Assembly: GCA_038503035.1 (NCBI GenBank) | Contig: JAVSML010024246.1 | Location: 1,015,258 to 1,079,257 of the forward strand | Direction of reading: 5' to 3' | DNA length: 64,000 nt | Source of the DNA: Crocodylus rhombifer | Lineage: Eukaryota; Chordata; Crocodylia; Crocodylidae | In this document: positions 1-10,461 of the stretch, in pieces | Layout of the letters: each line of letters opens with the position of its first letter | Position numbering within the stretch: position 1 is the first letter of the stretch | Notes under the pieces: model-generated | The model's database searches: none | What the model saw: only the letters and a program-made list of their open reading frames with translations | Told to the model about the DNA's origin: nothing | Translations under genes and position numbers: made by a program

Positions 1-167
1 CCACATGTTACAAATTGTGAGAAAATGTATTGTTTTCAGATTTACTTCTTAAATGTATATGATTGCATTTAGCCTTTGTGATTAAAAATATGTTTGTGAT
101 GGTGTAATACTTTGTAACGACTATGTGAATTTACCATTTTTGTATTGTTTTGATTTTGTCTTAACAG
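1..167 (+). other. HIVEP1: 3' end of the HIVEP1 intron upstream of the giant exon
   Basis: AT-rich sequence ends in a pyrimidine-rich tract and the acceptor TTAACAG at 161-167. The open frame continues upstream of 168 to an ATG at 125, but those residues do not resemble the family, while similarity to HIVEP1 begins shortly after 168. I therefore read 1-167 as intron. A second AG three bases later (CAGAAG, 165-170) gives a tandem acceptor. Confidence 0.85.
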
Positions 168-3100
168 AAGGCTCAGAAGTTGGGACTAGAGGAACCCCAG
201 ATGCAATTAAAGGTGTGAAACGGAAAAAGATTGTAACTGAGAACCATCTAAAAAAAATACCAAAATCACCTTTGCGAAATCCTCCTGAGGCCAAGCTTAA
301 ACAAAATGTAGAGCAACCGTCATCATCTAAAGTTCTTCTTGATGCTTCAGAACACACGAAGACACAGAATCATTTACCTGTACAGAATGGGAAAAAATGT
401 ACCAAACAAAATGGGGGAACACGTAGTTGCAATGTAGCTACTGACGAATCCAAATCCGAAGTATCAATGCAGACAAAACTTCCACTGTTGCATCAATCCT
501 TGGAACTGAACAAACGGACAGTAGAAGACTTTGATACAAGCCTGTTGAGTTTGTCAGAGAAGTCCCTCCCTAACTCCTTGTCAAGTAAAACAAAGACTGA
601 CAGTAATGAATGTGTTACTTTTGTTGATTGTAGTACTTCTTCCTCGTGTACACGTACAGCATTTGATGTCCTTTTAAAAGCTATGGAGCCTGAATTGAAC
701 ACATTAGCACAAGAGTGCCCTCCTTGTGGAATGCAAATAGAAAAACTGAGACCAAATAAAACTGTAGTAAGCACCTCTTCCAGTCTCACACCCAATACAA
801 TGAGTGTCCAAAATCATTCTGCTTTGTCATCGCCAGATGTTGTAGCTGGATCTCACTGCTACCCATGCACTTCAAATAATATGCACATAGCAACATCAGG
901 CAAGAATAAACAATTACAGATTCAGTCAGTTTCTCATTCGCAAGAGCTTATTGCTAAGACTGGACAACATAATCATCAAATTGTTATGTGTCCAAGTTTC
1001 GCTAGATCACTGGTACATCAGCAGAATCAAGAAAACCCAAAACTCCAGCAGATATACAGTATAGCAGTAACCTCTTCTGTAGTACATACACCATCTTCTG
1101 CTGTAGCTCAGGTTTTTCCTCAAAGTCAGTTAGTAGCTAGTTCTTCTTCACCGTTGTCAATTAATGCATCTAATTCCACACATTTATCTATAGCTCCCAT
1201 GTATAATTCAGCTCAGATAGCATCTGTTGTCAGCCATGGTGTAGAACAAATCTGTAACCTTCTAAAAGACCAGAAACCTAAAAAACTGGGAAAGTATGTC
1301 TGTGAGTATTGCAATCGGGCTTGTGCCAAACCTAGTGTTCTTCAAAAGCACATCCGATCCCATACAGGAGAACGACCTTATCCTTGTGTGACTTGTGGGT
1401 TTTCATTTAAGACCAAAAGTAATCTATACAAGCACAAAAAATCTCATGCACATGCTATCAAACTTGGACTTGTTCTACAACCAGATTCTGGTGGTTTATT
1501 CCTAACCCATGAATCGGACAAAGCACTTGGTATTCATTCAGATGCAGAAGATAGTGGTGAAAGTGATGATGAAGGCACTGCTGATGAAAGACAAGATGAT
1601 CAAGGATCCTTAGAACTGGAACCTGCACAAATAGTGAAAATCATTTCAAATCCTGAAACAACATTACAGAAAGGTAGTCCCATTCCCTTAAGCAATCCAG
1701 ACTGTGTAATAGGTGACTCTTCATTGCATAATTCAGAACCTCAAGTACGGGCAACTTTACCTAAAGTTATAGTTCATCCTGTAAATGTTTCCCCATTAAG
1801 GGCGGATAGTCCAAAAGTAACAGATCCCACACCTGAACTTGCTGCAGCACAGAGAAAAGGAGATTTCAAAGTTACAAATATGCAGTCAAATTTCTCACAC
1901 ATGGCCTCATTCAAGGAGACTGAAATTAGGCACCACCAAAAAGTAGAAATGAGTTTATTAGAAGAACATCTTGGGTCTGCTATAGGAACAGCACATGCAC
2001 AGCTACAAAGGCAGCAGGCAACTGATTGTTCCCAGGAGCAGCAAGGAAAATGTCTTTTGAGTCCTAGAAGTTTAGGTAGCACTGATTCTGGTTATTTTTC
2101 ACGTTCGGAAAGTGCAGATCAAACAATGAGTCCACCAACTCCTTTTGTAAGGGGATTGCCAAGTTCTGAAAAAGACTCGAATAAAAGTATGACCTGTCTA
2201 CCCAGAACAAGTGGAACAGTGGCATCTATGGTACACACAGTTTGTGCTGAAAAAAATGTGCTTCTCTCTGGTCAAATGCGACCACCTATGGCAACAAAGA
2301 CGCTTGAGGAACGCATCTCAAAATTAATATCTGATAATGAAGCTGTAGTGGATGACAAACAGTTAGATAGTGTGAAACCAAGAAGAACATCTCTTTCAAG
2401 AAGAGGAAGTATAGACTCACCAAAATCATATATATTTAAAGACTCTTTCCAGTTTGATTTAAAACCAATGGGAAGAAGAACTAGTTCTAGCTCCGATATA
2501 CCAAAGTCTCCTTTCACACCAACTGAGAAATCAAAGCAGGTTTTTCTTTTGTCTGTACCATCCCTTGACTGTTTACCTATAACTAGAAGTAATTCTATGC
2601 CTACAACCAGTTATTCAGCTGTACCTGCAAATATAATACCTCCTCCTCATCCACTTCGTGGAAGTCAATCGTTTGATGATAAAATTGGGTCATCATATGA
2701 TGACGTCTTTGTGTCAGGACCTGTGACTCCAGTGAACCAAGGTGGACATCCTCGCACTCTTGTTAGGCAGACAGCAATAGAAGACTCCTCAACCAGTGAA
2801 AGTCAGGCTCTTGGACCAGCACGATCTGTAGATGAAAGTTACCATGGCTGTAATCTGTCTAATGAACCTTTACCACAAAGAAGCAAATTACATGTACCAG
2901 GAACAAATTTAGAAAAAGTAAAGAAATCACATCATGTGCGAGGTGCAATGTTTGAATGTGAAACTTGTAGAAACAGGTATAGAAAACTGGAGAATTATGA
3001 AAACCACAAGAAGTTTTATTGTTCAGAATTGCATGGACCAAAAACCAAAGCAGCCATTCGAGAGCCTGAACATAAACCAGTCCCCAACAGTACACAACCT

Positions 3101-6100
3101 CAAATTTTGCACTACAGAGTTGCTAGTTCTACTGGTGTCTGGGAACAGACACCGCAGATAAGAAAAAGAAGGAAGATGAAAAGTGTTGGGGATGATGATG
3201 AGCCACAGCAAAATGATAGTAACATATCAAAGAGTACGGAGGGTCAGAGCAAGGCAGGAAATCCTTCCAGCATGTCAAAACATAATGCAGCAATAATTGG
3301 TTCACATCAACATGGCAGTATCTTGCTTCAGAATTCTCAAATTCAGCTTGTGGCTCGAGGCACAGAACAAACTATTGAGCCCAAGAGCTCTCCTCTGATG
3401 GAAAAGCAAAGTAGTTCAATTGCACAAGAGAAGGTAGAGTTGAAAAGACAAGGAACTGGAATTTCAGTAATACAGCACACTAACTCGCTAAGCAGAACTA
3501 GTTCATTTGAGAAATCGGAATCTTTTGAAAGAGTATCACCAGTTTCTTTTCAAGAGGCTGGAAAGGCTGGGAAGAACCAGTCTATGAATGCAGTTGCAAT
3601 TCAAGAAGATAGGCTTTCACATTTGAGCAATTCCCAGCACCATCAGCCAGTATCATCAGAAGTATCTAGAGTGGAACTTAAGGAAAATCAAATTGCTTCT
3701 AACGAAAGAAGTACAGCTCTGCAAACATTAAGACTTGTTCGCCAACACAACATCCAAGTTCCTGAAATACTAGTTACAGAGGAACCAGACAGAGACCAAG
3801 AAACCCAGTGCAGTGATCAGGAAAAGACAGAAAAATTTAACTGGCCTCAGAGAAGTGAATCTTTGTCAAAATTGCCAACAGAAAAACTTCCACCAAAGAA
3901 GAAAAGGATTCGTTTGGCTGATATTGAGCATTCTTCTGCTGAATCGAGCATTGACTCCACACTTTCTAGAAGTCTTAGTCGGGAGAGCAGTTTATCTCGC
4001 ACCTCTAGCTTTTCAGCTTCATTTGATAAAGATGAAATTTCTAAGACTGAGAGTACTACCAAAGTGGATCTTATTAGCAAATCTTCAGAGTTCCTTATGA
4101 TTCCTGTGAGCTCAAATACTCTTGGTGTGCCAGGCCCTCAGTACAGGGAAATGAGACGTGCTGCATCAGAACAAATTAGCTGTACGCAGCCATCCATGGA
4201 GGTTGTAGATTACAGAAGTAAATCTTTTGACTGTGGAAGTATGTCTTCAGCAAAATCTACTTCACAAGATATATCCACTCCAAAATTGTCTTCTAGCAGT
4301 GGAGTTACTGGACATGTACCTTTGTTGGAAAGGAGAAGGGGGCCATTTGTAAGACAGATATCTTTAAATATTGCTCCAGAAAACTCTTTGCCTCAAGTTA
4401 AATCGGCTGCTGCTTCATTTCAGTTAACTCATACAACAGACAAGTCCACAGTGCCATTTCACAGGCTGCAGACCTCTAGTAAATCTTCAGTGGAGTTCCC
4501 TTCAAATTCTCAGCACTTACAGACTTACTCCAAGCCTTTACATGAGTCTCAGGCAACAACACAGAATTGTCACCCTCTAAGCCTGTCTTTAGCCCAGCAG
4601 TCTTTAGGTCCTGTTTTGTATAATCAAGAACAACGGCTTTCAACAAATCAGCATTTACAGTCCTCCCTTAAAGTGTCAGCCCGAGGAGAACAAGAAAACA
4701 CAAATGCATTTTCTTGTCAGTCTGTTGAAAAGGAAGATTGTTTTGCTCCCAAATATCAGCTTCAAGTGAAATCACTGAACATAGGTCAATCATATCCTTC
4801 TAAACAAATAACCACCACTCTATCAACCCAGACTCATCCAACTCAAGTTGGTCTGGGCCAGAGTCAGACCTCATTAGAAGTACAAACTAGAGTAGCTGAC
4901 AGTAGGTCTAATCCATATTCAGTGCCTCCCCTAAAACAAATGACCCCCACCAGCTGCAGTGGTCAAATGCAACAGATTGCACCATTTGTGGTTCCTGTTC
5001 ATATTCATAGTAATATTCCATCCTATGGCTTTGCCACTGTAACCCCGCTTCCTCAAATTATAGTAACCCAGGATCAGATAAATCAGTCTACTGGTAAAAC
5101 AAATCTTGTGACAGTGCCAACCCTTGAAGGTAAAACCCAGCTGCCAAAATCTCACAAAGATCATAGGGTTTTGCAAAATTCACAGCCAGCATCCCTGTTT
5201 GATAACTCCCTTCCTGAAACTGGAAGCAGAAATTCACCGTTGTCAAGCTCCTTGAACATTATTCAGAAAGTGCCAGTTAGTGGACTTTCTCCTCAACAAG
5301 AGGCTACAGCTTCAAGTAAACGTATGCTTTCACCAGCCAACAGTTTAGACATTGCCATGGAAAAACACCAAAAACGTGTTAAGGATGAGAGTGGGGATCC
5401 TTGCACAACAGATGCTAGATCACTGAATCCACTGAACATTAGAGCCAGTGACCTTAATAAGCAAAAGAAACCAGTTTTAGTAAGACAGGTTTGCACCACA
5501 GAACCTCTGGAAAGTCATTTGCTGGATCCAGAGATTGTTCCGCAACACGAAAAAACCAGCAAAGTTATTACTTCCTCCGATAGGCTAATAACGGATCACC
5601 ATTCATTTGAAGCTGGAGTTTCTGAATCCATAAAGGAGTCCCCAGAATCTGAAAACCTTAAATCTGCTATTTCAAGTTTTGTAGTACGAAAGCCATCTGA
5701 ACCTCCTTCAGTAAATAATCAGCCTTCTGTTTTGAAGGCTTTAGGCAACAGTCAAGAAAGGAAGTCCCCTAGAGTTAATAATGAAGGGAAGCAAATTAAT
5801 AATCAAAGCCAAGCCAAACCTGTAACTACTTTGTCAATGGTAAATGCTGGAGATATGCAACGGCTGTCATTTCCAAGCCTAAAGACTTCAACAAATTTCA
5901 CATGGTGTTACCTGTTAAAAAGGAAGCCGCTACATCTGTTACAAAATGACCAGAAAACATCGGCATATTCTACTTGGACTGTTAGTCCCAAAAATCCCAA
6001 TCCTCTTGGTTTGCCAACAAAGGTTGCTCTTTCCCTTCTAAATTCAAAACAAAAAATTGAAAAACCACTATATACTCAAGCAATAACTACTCATTCCGTA

Positions 6101-6148
6101 TCTGATGTATTGGTCTACTCAAGCAAGTGGAAGAACAGCTTAAACAAG
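168..6148 (+). CDS. HIVEP1: HIVEP1 giant coding exon (first ZAS finger pair, CCHC finger, NLS, Ser-rich regions)
   Basis: This exon encodes window residues 1-1993 (residue 1 is the GGC codon at 170). HIVEP1 is a large nuclear C2H2 factor that binds kappaB-like enhancer DNA through two separated ZAS finger pairs. The first pair starts with Cys at 1301 (residue 378) and contains HIRSHTGERPYPC, followed by SFKTKSNLYKHKKSH. A CCHC-type finger (FECETCRNRYRKLE, then HKKFYC) starts at about 2951. A basic motif PPKKKRIR at 3890-3913 is a likely nuclear localisation signal. Serine-rich stretches such as SRSLSRESSLSRTSSFSASF and SPK/TPTEK phosphorylation-type motifs are dense. The reading frame runs on to a stop at 6281-6283, but similarity stops at SSKWKNSLNK, where AAG|GTACTT is a phase-0 donor at 6148/6149. 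The entering phase is 1. The start codon lies in exons outside the window. It is assigned to HIVEP1 rather than HIVEP2/3 by VCEYCNRACAKPSVL and VTCGFSFKTK. Confidence 0.95.
1301..1450 (+). other. HIVEP1: First ZAS C2H2 finger pair (N-terminal DNA-binding module)
   Basis: Two tandem C2H2 fingers share a TGERPYP linker. The first Cys pair is CEYC (1301-1312), followed by the HIRSH histidines. The second is CVTC with the KHKKSH histidines, followed by AHAIKLGL. This arrangement is diagnostic of the ZAS/Schnurri family. Both fingers keep all metal ligands. Confidence 0.95.
2951..3040 (+). other. HIVEP1: Central CCHC-type zinc finger
   Basis: Residues FECETCRNRYRKLENYENHK, then KFYCSELHG, place Cys-X2-Cys, His and Cys ligands in the order typical of the third, isolated zinc finger in HIVEP proteins. 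It is intact and lies near window residue 930. Its role in the family is less well defined than that of the ZAS pairs. Confidence 0.85.
3890..3913 (+). other. HIVEP1: Basic nuclear-localisation motif
   Basis: Codons for PPKKKRIR sit directly before RLADIEHSS, a segment I recognise as strongly conserved in HIVEP1. Its composition fits a classical monopartite NLS. The function is inferred from composition. Confidence 0.7.
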
Positions 6149-7906
6149 GTACTTAAAGAACATTTAATGTGTATTAATTTTAAGAACCAAACTTGTGTTT
6201 ATAGGCCATTTGCTTTAAAATTATTCTGTATTTATATTTTGAGTAATGCAATGTGCTTTGCTTTTTCCCCTTCCTATTTTTGAATAATTACATGAATAAT
6301 GTGTGTGACCTTTTGTATTATAGTTGTGCTGCACTATATTGCTATAAAGTTCTCAGTTATTTCTGTTAAGAAACCTGTTCTTAAGGGTTTATTTCTTTTC
6401 ATTAACATTTTTTCCTGAATTGAAATTTGTACATAAAGTTTAGTTTTAGCAGAAATCCATCTGGCCATTTTTACACTGCAAAAAAAGTGTAACAAAAATA
6501 GTTTCCATTTACATATTTTTTAAAACCAACTTCAACTTAAAACCGATTTATTTTAAAGAAAGAATGGGGACAGGGAGGCAGTGAGGTAATTTGGCCTAGA
6601 AAGTGTGCTGTTGTTTTCTGTGCTCAGATTGAGCAGGTATCTGTGAATGTCCCAAAAAATGTTTTTTATCATTACTATTTGACAAAATGCCATTGTACAT
6701 TTGCTCCTTCTCTTTCCTTGCCTCCCCTCTTCCCCTGCTATCTTCCCCATTTAGTTTATTGATCTGAAATAATTATCGAGACATTGATGCTTAAAATGGA
6801 ATTACAGCTTTCTTAAGAATATTCATTACCTTTTCCATGTTATCGATTGATATTGCTCCAAAGAAGCCATTAAATCTTTTGTGCTAAGAATATTTTCAGA
6901 GTAATATATGACTGGTATAACTATTAACAGTTCCATTAAGACACAGAGGATTACTTCAATAGCTGGGTCCACAGCATAAAATCACAGCTGACAGACCGCA
7001 GTTGAAGCAGTGCTCCTCAATAGAATATCAGTTTAAGATTTGACAAATCTGAATTGTTGAAGAAGTTTAAATCTAATATTTAGTGTTGTGCTTTCATGAG
7101 CTTCCAAAGGCAATAAAACTGTAGAGAACTATGAATGATGTATAGTCATGCATCCAGTATTCTCAGATGAAATGGGGTGGGAACTTGCTTGGAAGTAGGT
7201 ATGTTTGCTTTATTGCCAAGATTGTGGGCCATTGCAATATGCCTGCTGTTGCTCAGAATATACCATATGAATCTGTTTAGTTTGTGTGAGTTCACTGCAG
7301 TTCTCAAATGATTAGGTTATGTATTCTTGAATACATAGGCACAGTAGAGTACGATAAGGCACTGTAGCAGTGTGCAATGTGAGATGTTGTTGTACCACAA
7401 TGAGTAATCTTTCATTATGTAATTTATTTGTATGTTTCAGCTTGGTTTGTATAAACTTCATTCTCAGCCTAAAAAAATTCTGTTCTTCCTAGGAGTGATT
7501 CATTGCAGTTAGTCTTCCATATAGGTGGTTAGGATATTATTTATTAAATTATAATGTTGAGCACATTTTGAATGAACTTGAATAACCTTCCAGTCTGCAC
7601 TAATGTGTAAAACCTTAACTTAATTTAGCAACTAGAAATAAATTATGATTACTGCATGTAGTCCATTAAATGGGTCTACATATTTTTGTGGGAAAAAAAT
7701 CCACGCACAGAAGAGATGGTGATGTGAGAGGCAATTATTTGTGTTGCAGATATCTTTTATTGTATAGTTGAGAGAGATCTTAGATGAGCTTTTTCACAAA
7801 AGGTACCCTTCCTTAGGTTTGGAAGAGAAGCAAACATAGCTTGAGCCTAGACAGAGCAATAGCCTGTGTAAAACTCTGTATTTAAATAAAAACAGTCCGG
7901 TTAAAG

Positions 7907-8508
7907 CAGGGGTGTCAAAAATAGGACCTGTGGACCAGATCTGACCCGTGGAACCCCTAATCATCCAGCCTTCAGTGTTGCCTGTGGGTCACAGACCAGA
8001 ACATCACATGCAGCACATGCTGGCCCTCACCTTGTGCACTGGATGCAACATGCAGAACCTATTTGGCACTGACTGCACACTTCATGCAGTTTGTGGGGCT
8101 GGTCTGGAATGCATGCTGCATGCCACACCTACCCTGAACCAGCCCTGCACCCTTGATCCAGGGCCAGTCTGGAACAGACCAGCACTGCATACTGGAGGAA
8201 GCATGCAGGGCTGTTCTGGCATGGGCTCCATATGTAGCATATGCCACAGACTGATCCCATGCTTCTTGTGTGTGCATGCCTGGGACTACTCCGTGCACTG
8301 CATGTTATGCCTAGAGCTGGGGTCAGCACATGTGCTGCAAGCAGTATGTAGGCTGGTCTAGGATGTGTACACATGGCACCTGCACCAGACTGGCCCTGCA
8401 TGCTGGATTTGGAATGTGGGGCTGATCTGTGTATTCAGTCCACCCTGCAGACTGATTCTGCCTGCACTCCTCATTCAGCCCGTTGGCCAGATGAGGTTGA
8501 CACCCATC
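7907..8508. mobile_element. Non-autonomous hAT-type element (about 600 bp) with 8-bp target duplication
   Basis: The left end reads CAGGGGTGTCAAAAATA and the right end GGTTGACACCCATC, giving imperfect terminal inverted repeats of the CAGGGGTGTCAA type seen in hAT elements. The flanks are GGTTAAAG (7899-7906) and GCTTAAAG (8509-8516), matching at 7 of 8 bases, as expected for a hAT target duplication. The interior is rich in TGCATGC-like words and encodes nothing recognisable, so open frames here are fortuitous. Confidence 0.75.
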
Positions 8509-9170
8509 GCTTAAAGGAATATAGAAGGGAGGTTTCAGAAGGGAGCACAGAATTGTTATCAGAAGGAACTAAAAGACAAAAGGGCTGCATCCAAATCAGT
8601 GTGGCTGTGCAGTATGTGGTACTGCAGATGCATCTGCGGCACCACATACCTCACATTCACCTGTTCTCCAAACTGCAAGGGAGCAGAGTGTGTGGGGGGG
8701 GGGAGTAAACCCTGGATTTCCAGGGGTCAAAAACCCACACAAAAAAAGTGCAGCTCATGTGGGGCAATGCGTGCCACTCAAAACTGGAGCCTGGGCCGGC
8801 TGCCTTGGTCCAGCCCCTGGCCAGGCTCCGAGCAACAGGATTGCTGCTGCTGCAGCCCCAAGAGGCCCCAGGACCCCAGGTAAGGTTGTTGGGGCCAGCC
8901 CAGTGCTGGGCCTAGCCTCCCCTACCCCACCCGGAATAACCTGCCACATGCCAGAGGGCATGTGGCACAGTCATTCCCCCAGGACAACTAGCTGCGGCAC
9001 AAGGTGTCCCACTGCTAGATGTCCCCTAGGAACCAAATGTCCACGCTACTGTGGATGTGGCTAAGGAGTGCTATAGAAAGAATAACCAGATTAGTGAAAA
9101 CACAAGACCAGTCAAGAGGGGAGAGAGTCATTCCCACCTGTAGAGTGTGGAGAGATTAGCAGTGATCACA
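8509..9170. repeat. GC-rich intronic repeat block with a 38-bp perfect-centre palindrome
   Basis: After the hAT copy the sequence turns GC-rich, with a G run at 8692-8703, CAG/CTG-like words and a palindrome at 8612-8649. It looks like part of a further non-autonomous element, but I could not define its termini. No coding function is seen. Confidence 0.45.
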
Positions 9171-9179
9171 GGTAGATTA

Positions 9180-10150
9180 TAATAAGCCATAAAGTCAACA
9201 TTGTGTATAGTTCCTGGTTTTTAGTATCTAGTCAAGTTATGGTTTTTTGTTCTTGAGCCTGTCTTTTGAAGATGTTCTGTAGATTTCCCTTGAGCACAAG
9301 GATTTTCAGGTCTGAAAGAAAGTGATCATTGTGTGAAGTGTTTTGCTTTCTAAGTTTGTCTTTCTGTCCTTTACCTTTTCCCTGCAATCACTTATTCTAG
9401 GGCAAGGGTGCTCAGTCCCTGACCCACAGGCCTGATCTGGCCCTTTACATCCTGTAATCTGGCCTGCATGGCAGCCCTTAGGTCCAAAAACTTGGCAGCA
9501 CTGCTTTTCTGCTGCCAAATTTCCAGACTTACGGGGAACCCCATTGGCTGCAAAGCATTGCCCTGTGCACTAGCTTGGGCACACAGGACAGCCCAAGGCC
9601 TGGTCTTGCCATGCAGGGGCAGCCCATGCTCAGTCCCAGCATGTGTGGTCCTGTGTGGGGCCCCAGAACCCAATCCTGGTATGGGGGTGGAGCAGAGTCC
9701 CAAGGCTCCATCCCAGTGCATGAGGGTGATGCAGTGCCCCTGGGCAATTTCCTGGTGTGTAGGGCTCAGTCTGGCCCACAGACTGGTTCTGTGTTCTTCA
9801 TTTAGCCCACAGGACCAAAAGATTGAGCATCACTTTTCTAGAGCATAGTTTTTCTCGTCTTTTGCCCACATAGTTTCCATGAAGGCATTTGGTGTACTGG
9901 ATGAGATGTACCATATTCTGGAATAGACATGCTTAGGATCCATGGGTTTTGATGGTTTCATTGTGGGGGGGTGTCGCCTGTGGTTGCATGGGAGATGTGT
10001 TGATGGGTTTTGTATTTATTGTTAACATAAGATTGTGTCCCATTTGGTGTTTGATCAATGGGGAGTTTGCCTCTGATGAGTTGGTCGAGGTTGAAAGCAG
10101 TTTTCAGGTTTGTTAGGTGAGTGTCACAAGCATAAGATTATGTCAGTTGG
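9180..10150 (-). pseudogene. Decayed Penelope-like element ORF tail with GIY-YIG endonuclease region, split by a hAT insertion
   Basis: Read on the minus strand from about 10110 downward, the frames give NLKTAFNLDQLIRGKLP, then (after a frameshift at a 7-base C run near 9966) MVHLIQYTKCLHGNYVGKRR, and beyond the hAT insertion at 9403-9835, HFLSDLKILVLKGNLQNIF. The order VxLIQxTKCxxxxYVG, then a downstream LKGNLQ block, is the pattern I know from the GIY-YIG domain of Neptune-type Penelope-like retroelements. Stops and frameshifts make it non-functional. The reverse transcriptase part is not recognisable in the window. The assignment rests on motif recall; a profile search against PLE GIY-YIG domains would decide. 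Confidence 0.65.
9403..9835. mobile_element. Non-autonomous hAT-type element inserted in the Penelope-like remnant
   Basis: The left end is CAAGGGTGCTCAGTCCC and the right end GATTGAGCATCACTT. The flanking octamers TTCTAGGG (9395-9402) and TTCTAGAG (9836-9843) match at 7 of 8. The interior is GC-rich and non-coding. It separates two halves of the GIY-YIG pseudogene, so it is younger than that element. Confidence 0.75.
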
Positions 10151-10180
10151 TTAGCAAAAAGCTCACCTATTGATCTAATC

Positions 10181-10461
10181 CAGTGGTTGGCAACCTTTCT
10201 AGGTTGGAATGATCCAGCTCAGGTGATAAGTGGCCAGGCACTAGGACCCAGCCACTGCTGCCATTTCTGCCACCACTTCTCCCCACTGCAGCATATTGAG
10301 AAATGTCTGCTGCTGCCACTTCTCCCCATCACCTCTTCTTTCCACTGCAGCACAGGAGAAGCCCCCACCACTGAATGCCACCAAATTTTCACATCCTTGG
10401 GTCAGATCCAGTGGCTCAGCAGGCCAGATCCATCTGATGGGTTGTAAGTTGGCAATTCCTG
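10181..10461. mobile_element. Short hAT-type non-autonomous element
   Basis: It begins CAGTGGTTGGCAACC and ends near GTTGGCAATTCCTG, which are recognisable imperfect inverted ends. The flanks (ATCTAATC and GTCTAAAA) match only weakly. The interior, rich in CACTTCTCCCC-like words, has no coding content. Confidence 0.6.

Noticed and set aside
125..167. ATG at 125 as the start of the protein
   Set aside because: The 14 residues before 168 are not family-like and include the pyrimidine tract and acceptor. HIVEP1 has further N-terminal exons.
6149..6283. Coding extension of the giant exon to the stop at 6281-6283
   Set aside because: Family similarity ends exactly at AAG|GT and resumes at 14974 in phase; the 44 extra codons are hydrophobic and unlike HIVEP1. 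It could only appear in an intron-retaining transcript.
7948..9064. Several 70-137-residue open frames on both strands
   Set aside because: They lie within hAT or GC-rich repeat sequence, overlap one another in most frames and resemble no family.
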